Part shown: piece after piece, positions 59,447-64,000 of the stretch
How positions within the stretch are numbered: position 1 is the first letter of the stretch
Layout of the letters: each line of letters opens with the position of its first letter
NCBI RefSeq assembly: GCF_027595985.1
Contig: NC_073304.1
Span: forward strand, 222,012,223 to 222,076,222
Direction: 5' to 3'
Length of the DNA: 64,000 bases
Source of the DNA: Sorex araneus
Lineage: Eukaryota > Chordata > Mammalia > Eulipotyphla > Soricidae
The notes under the pieces: model-generated
Told to the model about the DNA's origin: nothing
Seen by the model: only the letters and a program-made list of their open reading frames with translations
Databases searched by the model: none
Translations under genes and position numbers: made by a program

Positions 59447-62400
59447 ATGGGGGACTCACAGGTAAGTGCAGGGGGTGGCCGGGGTGCTGGGGATGTGGGG
59501 AGCCGGCTGGGGGGGTCTGTCCGCACGGGGCAGGGACCCTCACAGCCCCCTCAATGGCCTCTCTCCACAGGAGGATTACGAGGAAAGGCTGGAGGAGATA
59601 ATGGGGCCGGAGGAATATGAAGACCCGGGGCTCCCCGTGCCCCAGGTAGTGGTGGACGAGACAGCAGGTGAGCGCCCCCCGCCCGCCCCTCGCCCCGGGA
59701 TGAGCCGCCAAGCCCTGTCGGGACAGTTGGGAACTCGCCGTCCCCGCTCCTCCCTGCCCGGGTCAGCTCGCCCACAATCCTGGGTGATTGGCACATAAAC
59801 AGACTTTTGTTTGAAATGATCACAGGAGGCGCCCTGGTGGGGACGGGGCCAGTGACCCGTCACCATGCCCCTGAGATGGGGGGCCGCCGGTCTGTCTGGA
59901 CGAAGGTGGGGGCCCGCCCCCATGCCCACCCGAGGCCGGGCTTCAGGCCGGGTGCTGGGCCTCTTCTGGGAGCACAGGTCCCTCTAGGGGGCTCAGCGAG
60001 AAGTGGGGGGCCGTGGGGGGGTCGCAGAGAGACATCAGGAAACCTCTCGGGCCTGCCAAGGTCTTGGTGGGGAGCCCCTGGCAAGCCCCTGTTTACTGTC
60101 AACAGGAACTCAAGTGCTAGCACTTGGCATGGAAGGCCAGGGCCCCTCTGGGCACGGGGGGGCCGGGGCCGGGGGACATATAAGGGGCAGACCCCACCCT
60201 GGCACTGGCGCGCAGGCAGAGGCCGTGAGAAGCTTCTAGGCTGGCAGGATCTGGGAGGCAGGTGGGCCAGAGGCAGGGAAGGGGTCGCTGACGGTGGTGA
60301 GCGAGGGGTGCCCCGGCCTCCTCGCCGCCCCTCAGGCCTCACCATTCGTGGTGGGGGAGACACCCCACCAGCATCGTGGAGGGCCCTGGGGCCTCTCCTG
60401 CTGCAGTGCTCCAAGGGGAGCCACAGGACAGGACTAGGCTGGGCTGGGAACAGGCCCTCACGGTAGCCGAGCAGGCAGCAGGGATTGGGGATGGGCCCGA
60501 GGGGGCGTCCTCCCCGCTGCCCCCGGCTCCTGGTGGGTGGGGGTGCAGGGGCGCCTGCAGGATGGACTGCGGGGGCCACACTAACTGGCCCCTGGGTTTC
60601 AGTGTACGTCGCCGAGCAGACGGTCACTGAGTATCAGACGACATCACAGCCAGGCACCCACGAGGTGAGGACCCCGCTGCCCCCCACGGTCAGGGACCCG
60701 CCACTGGACCCGGGGCAGGGAGCCACAGAGGGAGGGCTTCAGATGAGGGACCCCCAAAGCAGGGCCCGGAAAAGATGGGGGGTAGGAGCTAGAAGGGACG
60801 TGCCCTGAGGGGGCTGCCGAAGACAGGCCTCCCGGGGCTCCCTGGGGCAGGGCCACCCTCCTCTGCCCAGGCCCCCACGGCCATGCCGGGCACGGGCTGC
60901 CTCACGGCTCAGGAAGGGACTTTGCTTCAGCGAGGTCCCCTGCCCCCAGGAGAGCCCAGAGCTCCAGAGACGTCACCCAAGGGTGCCTGGGGAACCCCCC
61001 TCCCCCCCCACACACATACACACTTTAGCTGCCCTCCACAACTGCCCTGAAATGGGGCCGGAGGCCTGGCCAGGAGGCTGGGGTCCGATATGACGGGCCT
61101 TGCGTCCTCTCCCCACGGGCTCCCAGCAAGAGACTCAAACAGGAGCGTGTGTGGGTCCCACCCCACCCTGCAGTGTCGTCCCCCCCCAGCCTCCAGACAA
61201 CACCTATGGGAGCTTGGTGAGGGGCCCCCACAGGCCCCCCACCCCCGCCGCACCCCCCCCCCGCCCCTAACTCCAGCCCGTGCCAGGTCTACGTGGAGCT
61301 GCAGGAGCTGGTGATGGACGAGAAGAACCAGGAGCTGCGCTGGATGGAGGCCGGGCGCTGGGTGCGGCTGGAGGAGAACCTGGGCCCGGACGGGGCGTGG
61401 GGCCGCCCACACCTCTCCTACCTCACCTTCTGGAGCCTACTGGAGCTGCAGAGGGCCTTCGCCAAGGGTGAGCCCCCCCACCCCAGGAATGCCCGCCTCG
61501 GAGGCTGGGGGGCGGGCTGCGGGCCCCCTGTGCCGCTCACCTCCCCCCTGCCGCTGCTGCCGGCTCGCTTGCAGGCTCCGTCCTCCTGGACCTGCAGGAG
61601 ACCTCCCTGGCCGGGGTGGCCAACCAGCTGCTGGACAGATTTGTCTTTGAGGAGCAGGTCCGGCCTCAAGACCGGGACGAGCTGCTGAGGGTCCTGCTGC
61701 TGCAACACAGGTACGCGCCGCCCCCCTCCTCCGCTCCCGCCCGCCCGTCTCCAGGGAAGGGAGGCGCGGGTGCACCTCTCGCAGGCCAGGACCCACAGCG
61801 GCGTCTGCTTGTCTCCTCACTCAGAGCCGGGGCCACTGTCTCCGGGAGGGCAGATGCCAAGGCCCTTCCCGCCATCCCCTCTGGCTCTGCTCAGGGTGCC
61901 AGGGAGGCCCCATAAGGGCTGGAACCCAATTTGATGAGCAAGAACCCTGGTTTGCTCCCAGTCCCGCATGGCCCCCAGCACTGCTGGGTGTGACCCCCAA
62001 AAAACCCAACCCAGAAACACCCCAGGGCCAGAGTGATAGCACAGTGGGGAGGCCCTGGCCTTGCTGCTGGCTGGCTTGGGGTCTACCCCAGGCACCCCTA
62101 GGGTTTCCCCAAGCCCCACTAGGAGTGTGATGCCTGGGCTCCGAACCAGGAGTCAGCCCTGAGCACCGCCTGGTGTGGCCCCAAACCCCAACAAAATGAA
62201 ATAAAACAAAACAAACACAAACAGGCTGGTTCTGGTTCCTTCAGAGCCCCGCTTAAGCCTAGTCTCCAGCCTTCCCTGGGGTCTCCTGGCTCTGCCCAGG
62301 GATCGAGCCCTGGCCCCTCCCACCACCCCCTCTGCCGAGGCCCCGCCCCCCCCCACATAGCTCACGCAGCCCCCGGCCCACAGCCATGCTGGAGACCTGG

Positions 62401-63823
62401 CAGCCTTGGGAGGTGTGAAGCCCACGGTGGTGGCGCGTTCCGGGGAGCCTTCGCAGCCCCTGCTCCCCCAAAGCCCCTCGCTGGAGACCCAGCTCTTCTG
62501 CCAACAGGTGGGATGGCACAGGGTGCGGGGGGAGGGGGCGGTGGACAGAGGGAAGGGAAGGAAGGGCGAGGGAGGGCTGGATGCTCAGGTCTCCTGGGCA
62601 GGGCTAGAGGCTCCCCCTGACGGTGCCGTTTCCCCAGGGCGAGGGGGGCGGCGAGGGACGCTCGGCATCAGGAGTCCTGGAGAAGCTCCCCCCGGACTCA
62701 GAGGCCACGCTGGTGCTCGTGGGTAAGAGGCAGGACCCCTTGGCCCACCCCTCCCTGAGTCGTGCAGCCGGGCGCCCCAGGCCCCCTGACCCCTGCCCTC
62801 TGCGCGTCCCCCCAGGCCGCGCCTCCTTCCTGGAGCGCCAGGTGCTGGGCTTCGTGCGGCTGCGGGACGCCGTGGAGCTGGACGCCGTGGAGCTGCCGGT
62901 GCCCGTGCGCTTCCTCGTCGTGCTGCTGGGCCCCGAGGACCCTCACACCAACTACACGCAGCTGGGCCGGGCGGCCGCCACCCTCATGTCTGAGCGGGTG
63001 AGGCAGGCCGGGCTCACCCGCTGCGTCCTTCGCTCCCGTGGTGTGACACCGGCTGGTTCACACCCACCCCACGTGGCTTTGCCCTGCCCGATCCGGCCCG
63101 GTGGGCCCAGCCGCGCCGACCGGCCTCCACCTGGTTCGGCCCGGTTTGCTCTCGCTCGGTCCACTTGGCTTCGCTTGAGTCCTTCCGGGTCCTTTGATGG
63201 TGGTGGTGGGGAGGGGGGGGGCTAGGACAAGCCCGCGGGGAGCTGGGAGAGGGCTCCCGGCTTCTCTGCAGGGGTCACTCCTGGTCGCGCTGACCCCTCT
63301 GCTGCCCACAGGTGTTCCGCACAGACGCCTACCTGGCCCAGAGCCGGGGGGAGTTGGTGCGCAACCTGGAGGGCTTCCTGGACTGCAGCCTGGTGCTGCC
63401 TCCCACCGACGTGCCCTCGGAGCAGGCCCTGCTCAGCCTGGTGCCGGTGCAGCAGGAGCTGCTGCGGAGGCGGTACCTGCCCAGCGCGGCCCAGCCGGAC
63501 CCCAGCTTCTACAAGGGCCTCGGTAGGCCCCGCCCCCGCCCAGCCCCCGCCCAGCCCAGCCCCGCCCCCGCCCGCCCTTCTCCGGGTCACCCCAGGCCTG
63601 TCGTTCTCTGCAGACCTCGGTGGGGACCCAGGAGCCGCCGCTGCAGACGACCCTCTGCAGCGCACAGGGCACTTCTTCGGGGGCCTGGTGCGTGACATCC
63701 GGCGCCGCTACCCCCACTACCTGAGCGACATCACGGACGCACTCAGCCCCCAGGTCCTGGCTGCTGTCATCTTCATCTACTTCGCTGCCCTGTCACCTGC
63801 CATCACGTTTGGGGGCCTCCTGG
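59447..63823 (+). CDS. SLC4A1: SLC4A1 (band 3 / AE1), 5' part, exons 2-11; runs off the window
   Basis: Exons 59447-59461, 59571-59667, 60603-60664, 61287-61467, 61575-61710, 62384-62507, 62638-62722, 62816-62997, 63312-63522 and 63614-63823 join in frame to 434 codons plus one base. They encode the N-terminal cytoplasmic domain (ankyrin, protein 4.2 and glycolytic-enzyme binding; dimer arm LATE) and the first membrane helix ([23 protein letters not shown]). The start MGDSQEDYEE keeps tyrosines 8 and 21 in acidic settings, the deoxyhaemoglobin/glycolytic-enzyme sites. Exon lengths of 181, 136, 124, 85, 182 and 211 match those I recall for human. Exon 11 is 15 bases longer and adds five residues (Ala-rich) before DDPLQ. 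The protein exchanges chloride for bicarbonate in red cells. The kidney form would start at the Met codon 61314-61316 (residue 68). The remaining exons lie beyond 64000. Confidence 0.97.
60130..60230 (+). promoter_or_regulatory. Candidate kidney AE1 promoter in SLC4A1 intron 3
   Basis: CATATAAGG at 60177-60185 is a TATA-like box in an otherwise GC-rich stretch of intron 3. Renal AE1 transcripts of other mammals start in this intron and are translated from a Met in exon 5, preserved here at 61314-61316. The predicted start is about 60210. Confidence 0.5.
61925..62218 (+). repeat. SOR-related SINEs in SLC4A1 intron 6
   Basis: A tail fragment near 61975-62015 (AGCACTGCTGGGTGTGACCC) is followed by a fuller, older copy at 62026-62218 (GGGCCAGAGTGATAGCACAG to CTGGTGTGGCCCCAAACC). 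They lie between the exons ending at 61710 and starting at 62384. Confidence 0.8.
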
Positions 63824-64000
63824 GTCAGTCTGTGCCCCTCCGTGCCCCCTGAGTACCCCCAGCCCCTCACCCCAGACCCTCAGGCCCCCTCCATCGGGTC
63901 AGCCCTGACTCCTCATGTGACCTCTGAGTCTCGGGCTGAGAAAGGCTCTGGTGGGAGGAGGGGGCAGGGTGGTGGGCGCCGCCCACCCAAGCCTGAGCCG

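Overview
This window is mammalian nuclear DNA. It carries the end-to-end block SLC25A39 - RUNDC3A - SLC4A1, which matches human 17q21.31 read in the opposite orientation. The source is most likely a shrew (Sorex, probably S. araneus). More than seventy copies of a roughly 180-bp tRNA-derived SINE fill the non-coding DNA. Their head (GGGGCTGGAGCGATAGCACA) and tail (GTGTGACCCAAAAAGC) are what I recognise as the soricid SOR family. The species call is from memory of that family, not from a search.

Layout. 1-8500: SINE-rich intergenic DNA with one orphan GC-rich island near 7.8 kb. 8.5-12.2 kb: SLC25A39 on the plus strand, with its CpG-island promoter, a non-coding first exon and a complete 351-codon reading frame in 11 coding exons. 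12.6-22.1 kb: RUNDC3A on the minus strand, 11 coding exons, 446 codons, convergent with SLC25A39. Its promoter has a REST/NRSE-like site, a palindromic CRE and a CpG island. 22-55 kb: an intergenic repeat jungle with ancient L1 remains, a younger 5'-truncated L1, at least two further SINE-like or retroposon families, and large simple repeats. 55-64 kb: the regulatory region and exons 2-11 of SLC4A1 (band 3/AE1) on the plus strand. The reading frame runs off the right edge at the end of exon 11, in the first membrane segment.

The three genes share no pathway. SLC25A39 is a mitochondrial inner-membrane carrier (glutathione import). RUNDC3A is a neuronal/endocrine RUN-domain effector. SLC4A1 is the erythrocyte and renal chloride/bicarbonate exchanger. 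Their control regions fit those roles: a housekeeping GC-rich promoter, an RE1/CRE promoter, and GATA/E-box clusters plus an intronic TATA box placed where the kidney AE1 promoter lies in other mammals.

The most unusual content is in the repeats. One SINE family (called B here) joins the same tRNA-like head as SOR to a body that looks like an internally deleted 3' end of a longer repeat (called C). Both B and C end in short tandem repeats, not poly(A). One C copy has a textbook 5' inversion flanked by a 13-bp target duplication. Several loci show the same target sequence used two or more times. A 52-bp-arm foldback was made from one SINE, and an L1 3' untranslated region has a 480-bp purine microsatellite. 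Exon and repeat boundaries were read by eye and may be off by a few bases for repeats. Exon junctions were checked for GT/AG and reading frame.
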